Origin: Gp6-AA40 sp036742665
Lineage (GTDB): Bacteria; Acidobacteriota; Vicinamibacteria; Vicinamibacterales; UBA2999
DNA: 64,000 bases
Direction: 5' to 3'
Assembly (NCBI GenBank): GCA_036742665.1
Contig: DAINQP010000001.1
Coordinates: forward strand, 12,204-76,203
Each line of letters starts with the position of its first letter. The stretch's first letter is position 1. The notes beneath the pieces were generated by a model. That model was given only the letters and a program-made list of their open reading frames with translations, made no database searches and was not told the origin of the DNA. Shown here one piece after another: positions 8,401 to 16,585 of this stretch. A program made the translations under genes and the position numbers.

Positions 8401-8930
8401 GCGACCACTCGCCGTCGCGAGGCTTCTCGCTGGTCGAACTGTTGGTGGTGGTCGCGGTGATGGCGATCATCACCGGCATCGCCATCCCGGCACTGCTGCA
8501 GGCGCGCATCACCGCCAACGAAAGTGCGGCCATCGCTTCGCTGTCGGCCATCCGCTCTGCGCAATCCACATTCGCGAACACCTGCGCGCGCGGCGGATTC
8601 GCGCAATCACTCAACGATCTCGCGCTGCCGCCGGCCGGTGCGACCCAGAGCTTCATCTCTGAACCGATCGGCGCGAACGGCGTCATCCGCTCGGGCTACG
8701 TCGCGAATCTCACACCCGATGTCGGTGCGATAGTGGTAACGCCGGCCGGGCAGACCTGCAACGGCTCAACCGCCGACGCAATGTCCGGCTACTTCGCCGA
8801 GCGCCATCCCGATCGCATCGGGATCACCGGACAGCGCGCGTTCGCGGTTGCCACCAGCGCTACGATTTACGTGAAGGACGACGGAACGCTGATCGCGCCC
8901 GGCATGGCCGGCGCCGCCACCCTGCGCTGA
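8397..8930 (+). CDS. Type IV prepilin-like protein
   Basis: 177 residues starting with GTG. A short basic leader ends at Gly9, and processing by a prepilin peptidase would give a mature Phe with Glu at +5 (G|FSLVELL). About 20 hydrophobic residues follow (VVVAVMAIITGIAIPALLQ), then the helix RITANESAAIASLSAIRSAQ. The C-terminal globular part has two well-separated cysteines (TCARGG, GQTCNG). This is the architecture of major and minor type IV pilins and type II pseudopilins. The four-base overlap with the HD-GYP gene implies coupled translation. pilT lies 2.9 kb downstream. Confidence 0.92.
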   Translation: MSDHSPSRGFSLVELLVVVAVMAIITGIAIPALLQARITANESAAIASLSAIRSAQSTFANTCARGGFAQSLNDLALPPAGATQSFISEPIGANGVIRSGYVANLTPDVGAIVVTPAGQTCNGSTADAMSGYFAERHPDRIGITGQRAFAVATSATIYVKDDGTLIAPGMAGAATLR

Positions 8931-8943
8931 GCGGCGCCGTCGA

Positions 8944-9057
8944 ACCCCCAATTCCCAACGCCCAACTTCCAACCACACCCAAATTCCAACTCCCAACAAT
9001 ATTCAATTGGGAAGTGGGAGTTGACAGTGGTTGGGCGTTGGTAATTGGCAGTTGAGA
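8944..9057. repeat. C-rich/G-rich imperfect inverted repeat between convergent genes
   Basis: The left half is built from cccaac, ccaatt and ccaact words, and the right half (from about 9005) from their complements (gggagttg, gtggttgggcgttgg, aattgg), meeting at an AT-rich centre (caatattcaattg). The whole gap can form one long imperfect hairpin. The prepilin gene and the gene at 9059 converge here, so a two-way terminator is plausible. A similar structure sits at 16549-16638, also between convergent genes. Confidence 0.75.
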
Positions 9058-9058
9058 G

Positions 9059-10177
9059 CTACGTACGCCCAGCCGGCACCACGATCGACAGCGTCGTTCG
9101 GCCTTCCGAACAATCGAGCGTGAGATGGCCGCCATGCAGTTCCGCGACACGGCGGGCCGCACGCAGCAGCACCAGCGCCGCGCTCGCCACGCTGCTCGAT
9201 GTCATCGCCATGTCGGGCCACTCGCTCTCAGCCAGCTTCGATCGCCAGTAGTGCGGCAGTTCCGCGCCATCGTGCACGGCTGACAGCACCACGGTCCCAT
9301 CGGCGCGGGAGTTGACCTGCAGCGCGATCACCCTCGAACGGCTGGCCTCGAAGAGGACCGCCGGTGCGAGAATCAACGCGCTGAAAGACGCCGCGAGCAG
9401 TTCCTCATCACCAGACACCGTCTCGCCAACCCGGCGCGTTGGCGCATCCAGCGTCAGGCCGCGCAGCCGGCGCTCCGCAGCGGTCTGCTCCACTGCGCGG
9501 TCGACAACCGTGCGGGCCGGCACTTCACGGCGGGCCACCGAGACGTCGCCCCGGAGGACACGTGCCGCGACGAGCAACTGCAAGGCGCGCGCAGCTTCGG
9601 CCCGAACGAGATCCACGGCGACGGCTTGCGTCAGCGTCGAGCCTGGCGACAGCAGATTCGCGGACGAGGCCACCGCTGTCAGACAATCAGCGAATGCCGC
9701 GAACGTCAAATCACCGGCCGGTGCCGGTGTGGGCGGTGCCACCCGGACGACTGGCTGGTCGGTGGATGGGGTATTCGTGGCTGCGGCAAGAATCGGCGCC
9801 TCGTCATCGTCGACACGTTCGATGAGACATGGCACTCGGCCCATTCCGGCAACAACGGCGGCGGCGAGCCGCTTGCGTCCGGCGATCACGAGGTGACGGC
9901 CGCCGCGGCTGCGAACCAGCAGGGGCTGCAACACACCGTGCTTGCGAATCGACTCGACGAAGGCCGCTGACGGCGCATCCTCGTCGTCCTGGCCGGATGA
10001 CTCGAGATCCTGCACCTCGAGAAACCTGATGGGCGAGTTCAGCAGACCCGAATCGAGCTGCTCAACATAGTGGGCGTCGGCCCTCATGCGGTACCGGGAA
10101 GGTAATCCTTCCCGGACAGGCGGAATGGCATCTTCTCCGAGACGAAGGGCGTCCAGACCTGGGTCGATATCAGACAT
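9059..10177 (-). CDS. ParB-like N-terminal domain fused to a degenerate histidine-kinase ATPase domain
   Basis: 372 residues, no signal or membrane segments. Residues about 45-145 resemble the ParB/Spo0J N-terminal domain: PIRFLEVQDL, then a SIRKHGVLQPLLVR helix-strand, and VIAGRKRLAAAVVAG at the position of the GxRR box used for CTP binding in ParB. An Ala/Pro/Thr-rich linker follows. Residues about 170-370 resemble the dimerisation helices and ATPase fold of a sensor kinase: DEELLAASFSALILAP at the N-box position and ARRVAELHGGHLTLDCSEG then TTLSIVVPAG at the end. The N-box lacks a clear Asn, and no DxGxG box or phospho-acceptor His is obvious, so kinase activity is doubtful. The gene diverges from the pilT operon. 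Function unknown. Confidence 0.7.
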   Translation of the reverse strand: MSDIDPGLDALRLGEDAIPPVREGLPSRYRMRADAHYVEQLDSGLLNSPIRFLEVQDLESSGQDDEDAPSAAFVESIRKHGVLQPLLVRSRGGRHLVIAGRKRLAAAVVAGMGRVPCLIERVDDDEAPILAAATNTPSTDQPVVRVAPPTPAPAGDLTFAAFADCLTAVASSANLLSPGSTLTQAVAVDLVRAEAARALQLLVAARVLRGDVSVARREVPARTVVDRAVEQTAAERRLRGLTLDAPTRRVGETVSGDEELLAASFSALILAPAVLFEASRSRVIALQVNSRADGTVVLSAVHDGAELPHYWRSKLAESEWPDMAMTSSSVASAALVLLRAARRVAELHGGHLTLDCSEGRTTLSIVVPAGRT

Positions 10178-10344
10178 GCGTGTGGTGGAAAGTGATGGGC
10201 GTACAAGGTTTACAGGGGGCCAGAGTTCATACCGAGTGGAACGGTTACGGCTGAGTATACCGCAGCACGAATATGCACGGACGGACTATTGCGGCTGGTC
10301 GCTGAACCGATAAGCCTTCCGGAGAACAGAAAACGGGCCTGACA

Positions 10345-10578
10345 ATGGAACGAGCTGCTGATGTGCCAGATCGCCGCGACCACGCTCGCCGCGCCGAAGT
10401 TGTCCGCTCAGTTATCGAAGAGATCGTCCATAACGGCGTACCGGTGCTGACCATCAGAGATATCGAAGATTCGCTGCAGGTCTCTTCGGACGCCGCGGCT
10501 CGTATCGTTGAACGCCTGGTCAGCGCAGGTCTGCTCGTTCAGGCACGCGAAGGCACCTGGATCAAGGTTTCTCCCTAG
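10345..10578 (+). CDS. Small winged-helix DNA-binding protein
   Basis: 77 residues. The core (VVRSVIEEIVHNGVPVLTIR, DIEDSLQVSSDAAARIVERL, VSAGLLVQAREGTWIKV) is a textbook helix-turn-helix with wing: helix 2 and helix 3 around 'VSSDAAARIVERLVSAG' and a short beta wing ending WIKV. It has no effector domain, so it is either a minimal regulator or a partner for another protein. It is the first gene of a plus-strand run leading to pilT and diverges from the ParB-kinase fusion, making it a candidate regulator of both. Confidence 0.75.
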   Translation: MERAADVPDRRDHARRAEVVRSVIEEIVHNGVPVLTIRDIEDSLQVSSDAAARIVERLVSAGLLVQAREGTWIKVSP

Positions 10579-10630
10579 TCCCGCACGCGTCCACTGCATT
10601 TTCATCGACACCTGCCGATAAACAGGTCCA

Positions 10631-10762
10631 GTGGAAGCCCTCGTCCTCATCACTGTTCTGGCCCTGACCGTTGCCGTCGCCGCTGGTCTCGCGAAGGGAG
10701 TTCTCAGCCTGGTGCTCCATCTCATGGTTGACGGCTCTCCGCGAATCGCCGCTGCCCGCTAG
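10631..10762 (+). CDS. 43-residue single-pass membrane peptide
   Basis: A short GTG-initiated frame with one strong hydrophobic helix (EALVLITVLALTVAVAAGLA) and a basic, partly hydrophobic tail ending PRIAAAR. It lies between the winged-helix gene (52 bases upstream) and the gene at 10787 (24 bases downstream) on the same strand. No strong ribosome site is visible. Support is its position and membrane-like composition; it could still be chance. Confidence 0.45.
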   Translation: MEALVLITVLALTVAVAAGLAKGVLSLVLHLMVDGSPRIAAAR

Positions 10763-10786
10763 GTCCGAGCTTACAGTTCGACTCGG

Positions 10787-11260
10787 ATGTCCCAGTTCAA
10801 GGTTGACAAGGAACGTGTCGCCGCCAGTCTCGCTCTGGCCACAGGTCAGATGGTGACGGGCTGCTTCTTCGTTATTGGATCGCTCAACAACGCCGCCGGA
10901 CGCGAGCGGATCGGTGACCTGCTCAACGCCGAGGATGGCTTCTTTCCTTTCCAGCGCGACGACGGTCCGACGGTGCAGTACAACCGCGCACACGTGGTCT
11001 TGGTGCGTTTGCCGGCTGGCGTGGACGAAGAAAGGCTCGAGCCGGGCTACGACGTCGCACAGCGGCAAAACGTGATCATCACGCTCTCGACTGGTGCTCG
11101 CATCGACGGCATCGTCACTGTGTATGGGCCGGTCGGCTACGACCGTCTCAGTGACTACACGCGCCGCGCCAAACATTTCAGATACGTGGTCACGCCATTC
11201 GGCTCGCTCATCGTCAATGCCGACCACATCGTGGAAGTCATCGAAAAGTCCTCGTCGTAA
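10787..11260 (+). CDS. Hypothetical protein of the pilT operon, with two related repeats
   Basis: 157 residues, soluble. It seems to contain one motif twice: 'GQMVTGCFFVIG' then 'RERIGDLLNAEDGFFPF' then 'YNRAHVVLVRL' in the first half, and 'GARIDGIVTVYG' then 'YDRLSDYTRRAKHFRYV' then 'NADHIVEVIE' in the second. Each unit reads G-x-x-(V/I)-x-G, R-x-x-D, F, then N-x-(x)-H-(I/V)-V. This suggests a small beta-barrel-like fold duplicated in tandem. It ends 14 bases before pilT and is probably co-transcribed. I do not know its function; a role in pilus or motility control is inferred from position only. Confidence 0.75.
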   Translation: MSQFKVDKERVAASLALATGQMVTGCFFVIGSLNNAAGRERIGDLLNAEDGFFPFQRDDGPTVQYNRAHVVLVRLPAGVDEERLEPGYDVAQRQNVIITLSTGARIDGIVTVYGPVGYDRLSDYTRRAKHFRYVVTPFGSLIVNADHIVEVIEKSSS

Positions 11261-11274
11261 CCGGAGAACCTCCA

Positions 11275-12384
11275 ATGTCCGAGCCCGCCGCCATCGATCG
11301 TCTGTTTCGCCTGATGTGTGAACGTGGAGCGTCAGACCTCCATCTCTGCGTCGGCATGCCGCCCCTGATCCGGAAAGATGGCGAGATTCAGCCTCTCGAA
11401 CCCGACGCCGCCGCGCTGACTCCGGAGAGTGTCGTCGCACTTCTCGAACCGATCATGCCGGCGAACAACTGCGAAGAGTTCGGGCGCCGGCACGACACCG
11501 ACTTCGCGTACGAGATCACCGGTCTCGCGCGGTTTCGCGCCAACGTGTTCCTGGACCGCAAGGGCCGTGGCGCGGTGTTCCGCGTGATCCCGTCGAAGAT
11601 CTTGACCGCCGAGGATCTAGGGCTCTCGCCGCACATCCTCGCCCTGTGCCGATTGAACAAGGGCTTGATCCTCGTCACCGGCCCGACCGGCTCCGGGAAG
11701 TCCACGACACTGTGCGCGATGGTGGACTACATCAACAAGAACCGCAGCGACCACATCATCGCGATCGAGGATCCGATCGAGTTCGTGCATGAGAACCGGC
11801 GGTGTCTGGTCAATCAGCGCGAGGTGCACACGCACACTGACTCGTTCAAGGACGCGTTGCGCGCGGCGCTCCGCGAGGACCCAGACATTCTGCTCGTCGG
11901 CGAGATGCGCGACTTGGAAACCGTCGCGATCGCCATCGAGACGGCCGAGACCGGACACCTGGTATTCGGCACGTTGCACACGACGACTGCGGCGTCCACA
12001 GTGGACCGCGTCATCGATCAGTTCCCATCGGATCGTCAGTCGCAGATTCGGACGATGCTGTCGGAGTCGCTGCGTGCAGTGATTGCGCAGACGCTCTGCA
12101 AGAAGATCGGCGGCGGCCGAGTCGCTGCGCTTGAAGTGCTGATCGTGACCTCGGCCGTGAGCAACCTGATTCGAGAGGGGAAAACCTTTCAGATCCCCTC
12201 GATCATGCAGGTCGGCAAGGCGTCAGGAATGGTTTCGCTGAACGACTCCCTGCTGGCACTCGTCACCAAGAAGCTCGTTGCGCCGGAAGAAGCCTATGCA
12301 AAAGCGGTCGACAAGCCCGGCTTCGAGGGCATGCTCAAGCGGGCGGGAATCGATACGAAATTTGCGGCTGCAGCGGCTGCGTAG
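11275..12384 (+). CDS. pilT: Type IV pilus retraction ATPase
   Basis: 369 residues. A hexameric cytoplasmic ATPase that depolymerises type IV pili and powers twitching motility. The N-terminal domain has ASDLHLCVGMPP (the usual SDLH-hG-PP signature). The core has Walker A GPTGSGKS at residues 136-143, the Asp-box EDPIEFVH, Walker B ILLVGEMRD, the His-box TGHLVFGTLHTT, and the PilT-specific AIRNLIRE-like stretch (AVSNLIREGKTFQIPSIMQ). A good GGAGAA ribosome site precedes the ATG. It is the last gene of the run starting at 10345. No pilB, pilC or pilM-Q genes are in the window. Confidence 0.96.
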   Translation: MSEPAAIDRLFRLMCERGASDLHLCVGMPPLIRKDGEIQPLEPDAAALTPESVVALLEPIMPANNCEEFGRRHDTDFAYEITGLARFRANVFLDRKGRGAVFRVIPSKILTAEDLGLSPHILALCRLNKGLILVTGPTGSGKSTTLCAMVDYINKNRSDHIIAIEDPIEFVHENRRCLVNQREVHTHTDSFKDALRAALREDPDILLVGEMRDLETVAIAIETAETGHLVFGTLHTTTAASTVDRVIDQFPSDRQSQIRTMLSESLRAVIAQTLCKKIGGGRVAALEVLIVTSAVSNLIREGKTFQIPSIMQVGKASGMVSLNDSLLALVTKKLVAPEEAYAKAVDKPGFEGMLKRAGIDTKFAAAAAA

Positions 12385-12393
12385 TCTCAGCAC

Positions 12394-12618
12394 TCAGCGC
12401 GGGACGGCGGCCGCTCGAGCCCACCGAGAGCGTGTCAGGGCGACACCGATCGTCATGGTCAAGAGCATGCCCATCAGCGCGCTTGCCGACCCAACGGCGA
12501 CCATTCCCGGCAGGGCGTCCGCTGACGCCCACACGCCAGACAGAACGAAAACCGTGACGGCCATCGCAAACGATGACGCGATGGCACCCACAAGGCGGAT
12601 GCGAGTAGTGACGCTCAT
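12394..12618 (-). CDS. Small two-helix membrane protein
   Basis: 74 residues starting at ATG 12618 after an AGGTCA-like site. It has two hydrophobic segments (LVGAIASSFAMAVTVFVLSGVW and MVAVGSASALMGMLLTMTIGVAL) joined by a short Asp/Pro loop, and a basic end (RSRWARAAAVPR). It converges with pilT, nine bases away. The longer in-frame extension to 12768 lacks hydrophobic or domain character. Function unknown. Confidence 0.55.
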   Translation of the reverse strand: MSVTTRIRLVGAIASSFAMAVTVFVLSGVWASADALPGMVAVGSASALMGMLLTMTIGVALTRSRWARAAAVPR

Positions 12619-12775
12619 TTGGTGACCTGTGTTGGGGAATTTAGCATGCCCCGAGCCACGACCAGTGGTGGATTTTCTCGAACAAATTTGCGATACATCC
12701 CCGACGAGGGCACAGTCGCGTTCGGATTGCTGACACGACGACCATGTAACTGACACGCTTTTGTACACGTCCTGG

Positions 12776-13423
12776 CTAAGCCTTGCATTCGAGAGAGACG
12801 AGACCGGAGCGCACCGCGAAGCGCGCCAGGCCGGCGATGTCGTGGATCTCCAGCCGCTGCATCAGCAAGCGGCGGTGCGTCTCGACCGTCTTGCCGCTGA
12901 GATTGAGGCGGTAGCCAATTTCCTTCGTGGACTGCCCTTCGGCAATCAGCTGGAGAATCTCCCGCTGACGCGCGCTGAGCAGCTGAAGCGGACTGGTTAC
13001 GTCAGACTTTCGCTGCAGCAGCTTCGAGACGGTTGAGGGGACACGCGGGCTGATGTACACCTCTCCGTGCATCGCGGCCTTGATGGCCGACATGACCTCA
13101 GAGACGGCGCCCTCCTTCACGACGTACCCGGTCGCTCCCGCCCGCAGGCATTCGGCGACGCGCTCCTCGTGGCAATGCATCGAGAGCATGATCACCTTGC
13201 ACGACGGCAGCTCGGTCGTGAGACGGCGCGCGGCGTCCACTCCGTTCAACCCGGGCATCGAGATATCGAGCAGTACGATATCTGGGCGCACCCTGACGGC
13301 GATCTCGAGCGCCTCTCGGCCGTCAGTGGCCTCGACGACCTGCGGCTGTTCGAGTGTGTGCTCGAGCAGCGTGCGCAGGCCCGCGCGTATCAACGGATGG
13401 TCGTCAACGATTAGCAGTCTCAT
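12776..13423 (-). CDS. NarL/FixJ-type response regulator
   Basis: 215 residues. The receiver domain (residues 1-120) has the acidic pair in IVDDHPLIR, the phospho-acceptor Asp in VLLDISMPG, and the conserved Thr/Ser (MLSMH) and Lys (YVVKEG). A LuxR-type helix-turn-helix follows (LSARQREILQLIAEGQ, STKEIGYRLNLSGKTVETHR). The start is ATG 13423, which overlaps the kinase stop (ATGA) and so couples the two. A start 33 bases upstream is possible but would lie inside the kinase gene. It is the output partner of the kinase at 13420. Confidence 0.95.
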   Translation of the reverse strand: MRLLIVDDHPLIRAGLRTLLEHTLEQPQVVEATDGREALEIAVRVRPDIVLLDISMPGLNGVDAARRLTTELPSCKVIMLSMHCHEERVAECLRAGATGYVVKEGAVSEVMSAIKAAMHGEVYISPRVPSTVSKLLQRKSDVTSPLQLLSARQREILQLIAEGQSTKEIGYRLNLSGKTVETHRRLLMQRLEIHDIAGLARFAVRSGLVSLECKA

Positions 13424-15045
13424 GCTCGCACGCCTGTCATCAGCGGCACTCGGCACTCGATCATCGTGCCGCCGCCGCGGCGGGAGCTGATCTTCAGCGT
13501 GCCGCCGACTTGATCGAGTCGTTCCTGCATACCTATTAAACCCAGATGTCCGTCGAGCGCCGCCTTGCGCGCGGCCGGGACCACGTCGAAACCGCGGCCA
13601 TCATCGACAACGCGCACGGCAAACACTCCGGCATGCGTAAGCGCAGACACCGCGAGATGATGCGCGCGTGCGTGCTTGATGATGTTGGTCACCGCTTCGC
13701 GAACGACGCGATAGCACGCCAGCTCGACGTCGCGAGTCAGGTGCAACTCGTCGACGCGCGCGTCCACGAGCACGCGCAAACCGGCGCGCTGGCCCTCGGT
13801 GCGGGCCAGTGTGGCCAGCGCTGGAATCAGCTGCCCTTCCTCGAACGGCGCCGGGCGCATCGACCGCGATAGCGCGCGCACGTCGGAGATCAGATGGTCT
13901 ACGACACCCACGAACTCCTCAGTCGATCGACCGTTCTGGCCGATGAGACTATCGAGCTCGAGCTGCATCTTCAGCGCCGCAAGCTTCTGCGCGATGTCGT
14001 CGTGCAGTTCGTGAGCGAGGCGCGAGCGCTCGGCGTCCGCGGCTGACTGCACCTGCAGCGCCAGCTCGCGGTGCAGCCGCACCGATCGCTGTGTTGACTC
14101 GACGGACGTGGCGAGCACGAGGAACAGCAGGCTGACAGCGCAGCTGAATAGCTGCACGGTTAGATGCGCTTGCAGCGGATACCCTGTCGCGTACGGTCCG
14201 AACCCCAGACTCGTTCCCCACAGGCACAGACTGTTCACGATCAGCAACGACCAGATCGTGCCGGGCACGCCGAAGCGGACCGCCGCCCAGATCGCCAACG
14301 GCAACAGCGGGAATGGCTGCGTGAGCGGCGTCTGGACCGACGTATGCGGGCTGAAGAAGATCCACCACGACGAGGCGCTGAGTACGATCAGCATCAGCGC
14401 CCACTCGACACTGCGGCGAACCGTCCATGGAATTCCGCTGTCGGTGCGAGGGACCATCGCGAGCACGACGGGGCCGATGGTGACCATGCCACTGACGTCG
14501 GCGGCAATCCAGGTCTGAAGCGCCGTCCAGAAGTGCGCGTGCAGCGCGGCCGAGGCGAGTGTTGCCGCGAAAACTGCGCCGATTGTTGCCGCACTCGCGC
14601 AGAACGCAGTCAGCGACAGCACGTCGGCGGGGTGACGCAAGCGTATGGCCTCAGGAGTGACGCGCCGCACCCCCACGGCGACTGCCCACGACTCGGCGAG
14701 ATTGATGAGGGTGTAGCCCACGCTCACCATCCCGGCGAATCCGAACGTCAGATTGGCGGCAATGCCACCGAGGAGTGCACCGCCCGCAACCGCAGGCCAG
14801 CGTTCACGCGGAACCACGAGGAGAAGGCCGGTGAGTAACCCACTCGCCGGCCACACCGAGCTCACACCCGCCGTCACATCGAGCGAGAGTCCGAGCCCAC
14901 AGATGGCGAAGTAGCCAGCGGCCACTCCGAGAGCAACGGCAATCTCGCTGATGAGGCACTGACGGAAAGCGGTTAACACAGCACGTCTGCCCGGGTCGTT
15001 GAGCAATCGGGGGACCAGACCACAGACGCAAATTTGCTGAGACAT
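13420..15045 (-). CDS. MASE1-domain sensor histidine kinase
   Basis: 541 residues. The N-terminal 310 or so residues have eight or more hydrophobic segments with the MASE1 pattern (VSSVWPASGLLTGLLLV, ALLGGIAANLTFG, DVSGMVTIGPVVL, WAAVRFGVPGTIWSLLIVN). A HisKA_3 dimerisation domain follows (RLAHELHDDIAQKLAALK, phospho-acceptor His348). The ATPase domain has REAVTNIIKHARA (N-box), VVDDGRGFDV, GHLGLIGMQERL and GGGTMIECRVP. This is the NarX/DegS kinase class that pairs with NarL-type regulators, as here. The ligand of the MASE1 part is unknown. Confidence 0.94.
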   Translation of the reverse strand: MSQQICVCGLVPRLLNDPGRRAVLTAFRQCLISEIAVALGVAAGYFAICGLGLSLDVTAGVSSVWPASGLLTGLLLVVPRERWPAVAGGALLGGIAANLTFGFAGMVSVGYTLINLAESWAVAVGVRRVTPEAIRLRHPADVLSLTAFCASAATIGAVFAATLASAALHAHFWTALQTWIAADVSGMVTIGPVVLAMVPRTDSGIPWTVRRSVEWALMLIVLSASSWWIFFSPHTSVQTPLTQPFPLLPLAIWAAVRFGVPGTIWSLLIVNSLCLWGTSLGFGPYATGYPLQAHLTVQLFSCAVSLLFLVLATSVESTQRSVRLHRELALQVQSAADAERSRLAHELHDDIAQKLAALKMQLELDSLIGQNGRSTEEFVGVVDHLISDVRALSRSMRPAPFEEGQLIPALATLARTEGQRAGLRVLVDARVDELHLTRDVELACYRVVREAVTNIIKHARAHHLAVSALTHAGVFAVRVVDDGRGFDVVPAARKAALDGHLGLIGMQERLDQVGGTLKISSRRGGGTMIECRVPLMTGVRA

Positions 15046-15096
15046 TCGCGAGAGACACGAGTTGCACCCTCGGAATCGGGCCGGATTTCCGACACA

Positions 15097-15122
15097 GCGT
15101 CAGGGTCCCCGACACCTGACGC
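15097..15122. promoter_or_regulatory. Dyad upstream of the kinase operon
   Basis: A perfect 8-bp inverted repeat (gcgtcagg at 15097-15104, cctgacgc at 15115-15122) with a 10-base centre lies 52 bases upstream of the kinase start and 75 bases past the stop of the gene at 15197. It may be an operator for the kinase/regulator operon or a terminator for the upstream gene. No T-run is visible. Confidence 0.4.
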
Positions 15123-15196
15123 AAATGGACCTCAAGCGGACTTGGAAGTACGGCTCAGGCGGTAACGGGAACGGATGCCCTTGGACAGGCGACCGG

Positions 15197-15637
15197 CTAG
15201 CGGGTGCAGGAGCCGTCGACGGTACGCACACTTACAACACGGAACTCCGGCAGATCGGCGGCGCCAGTCCCTGACCCGCCGCCGCCTGGCTGCCGCGCGA
15301 TCGATTCTTTCGCGCCATCGATCGCGCCGGCCTGGCCGGCGACATTGGCCGAGGGCCACAGTCCGCCGCTGACCGAGAGCTTGCGCCCCTGTGGGCCACC
15401 AACCAGTCGCACCATCTGGCCTGCGTACTTGCGTACGCTCTTGCCAGTGAGCCGGTACTTGCTGCCGGTGGATTCATCGAACGTGAACGCGCCGGAGGCG
15501 CCAGGTTGGTTGCTGACGCAGCCAACGAGTTCGACCGGCGTTCGTGATGCGGGGGAAGATGCGGGAGCGGACTGCGCGCCAGCCACGCCAACCAGCACGA
15601 TGCAGGACAGAAACGCCAGTGCAGGAACCTTCACCAT
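15197..15637 (-). CDS. Small exported protein, function unknown
   Basis: 146 residues. The start at 15637 gives a signal peptide (MVKVPALAFLSCIVLVGVAG then AQ). The mature part begins with a Pro/Ser/Ala stretch. A compact domain follows (VELVGCVSNQ, AFTFDESTGSKYRLTGKSV, KYAGQMVRLVGGPQGRKLSVSG), which looks like a small OB-like beta-barrel seen in acidobacterial secreted proteins. A Gly-rich linker leads to LPEFRVVSVRTVDGSC. An earlier start at 15661 would precede the signal peptide with a poor N-terminus. Confidence 0.7.
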   Translation of the reverse strand: MVKVPALAFLSCIVLVGVAGAQSAPASSPASRTPVELVGCVSNQPGASGAFTFDESTGSKYRLTGKSVRKYAGQMVRLVGGPQGRKLSVSGGLWPSANVAGQAGAIDGAKESIARQPGGGGSGTGAADLPEFRVVSVRTVDGSCTR

Positions 15638-15688
15638 GTCTCCTCCTCGCGCAACGCGCACCGCACACTGTACTGCAACAATGTGTCG

Positions 15689-16585
15689 ATGGCGAGCGTC
15701 GCGCTGTACGTTCTGCTCTGCGTGATCTGGGGCTCAACGTGGCTCGTGATCAAGATTGGCTACGGTGATCTCGGCCCGTTCAATGTCGCGGCCTTGCGGT
15801 TTGTCGTGGCTGGCATGGTGTTGGCCGTCATCATCCCGCTGCTCCGCGCGCGCTGGCCGCGCTCACGCAACGAATGGCTGCTCATCATCTGGGTCGGCAT
15901 CGTGCTGTTCGGAGCCGACTATGGACTCATATACTGGGGCGAGCAGTTTCTCGATAGCGGGCTGACCGCGATCCTGTTTGCCACGCTGCCGCTCATCACA
16001 GTCGCGCTCGCACACCTCTACGTCCCGGGCGATCACATCACCCCACGCAAGCTGGGCGGCACGCTGGTCGCCTTCTTGGGTGTGGTGGCGCTCTTCGGCG
16101 AGAATCTGCAGTTCGATCTCACCAGGCTCGGTCCGATGGTGGCGATCATCGTCGCTGCCGTATGTGCGGCCGGCGCCGGCGTCGCGTCGAAGCGTTATGG
16201 ATCCGGGCTGCATGCGGCGGCGCTCAATGCACCGGCGATGCTGGTTGGCGGCATCGTGCTCGCCATCGCAGCGATCGCCTCTGGCGAAGAACTTCAAGTG
16301 CCGACTGACGCGACGACGTGGGCAGCGATCGTCTATCTGGCGATCGCCGGCAGCGTCGTCACGTTCCTGATCTACTTCTCGTTGCTGAAGACGTGGACCG
16401 TGACGAGCCTCAGCTTCATCAGCGTGTTCACACCGGTGATTGCGCTCGCGTTGGGATTTGTGTTTCTCGATGAGCGGCCGACGCTATGGACCGCGATGGG
16501 CGCGGTGCTGATTCTCACGGGCGTCGCGTTGGCGTTGACGAGATCAACTCCCAAATCCCAACTCCCAAGTTCCAAGCTTTCGTGA
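15689..16585 (+). CDS. EamA-family (drug/metabolite) transporter
   Basis: 298 residues with ten predicted membrane helices in two repeated EamA halves. The first starts LYVLLCVIWGSTWLVIKIGY, with LRFVVAGMVLAVIIPLLRAR and GLTAILFATLPLITVALAHL. The second includes MVAIIVAAVCAAGAGVASKR and FISVFTPVIALALGFVFLDE. Such proteins export amino acids or small metabolites; the substrate cannot be told. Start choice is between ATG 15689 and GTG 15683. The last dozen residues (SQLPSSKLS) are encoded by the repeat that begins at 16549, so the C-terminus has been set by the repeat. Confidence 0.9.
   Translation: MASVALYVLLCVIWGSTWLVIKIGYGDLGPFNVAALRFVVAGMVLAVIIPLLRARWPRSRNEWLLIIWVGIVLFGADYGLIYWGEQFLDSGLTAILFATLPLITVALAHLYVPGDHITPRKLGGTLVAFLGVVALFGENLQFDLTRLGPMVAIIVAAVCAAGAGVASKRYGSGLHAAALNAPAMLVGGIVLAIAAIASGEELQVPTDATTWAAIVYLAIAGSVVTFLIYFSLLKTWTVTSLSFISVFTPVIALALGFVFLDERPTLWTAMGAVLILTGVALALTRSTPKSQLPSSKLS

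Noticed and set aside
10562..11440. A minus-strand frame across the small pilT-operon genes
   Set aside because: It runs opposite three plus-strand genes, with composition typical of an antisense shadow.
15132..15359. Extra small minus-strand gene overlapping the exported protein at 15197
   Set aside because: Arg-rich shadow in another frame, with no signal peptide or ribosome site.
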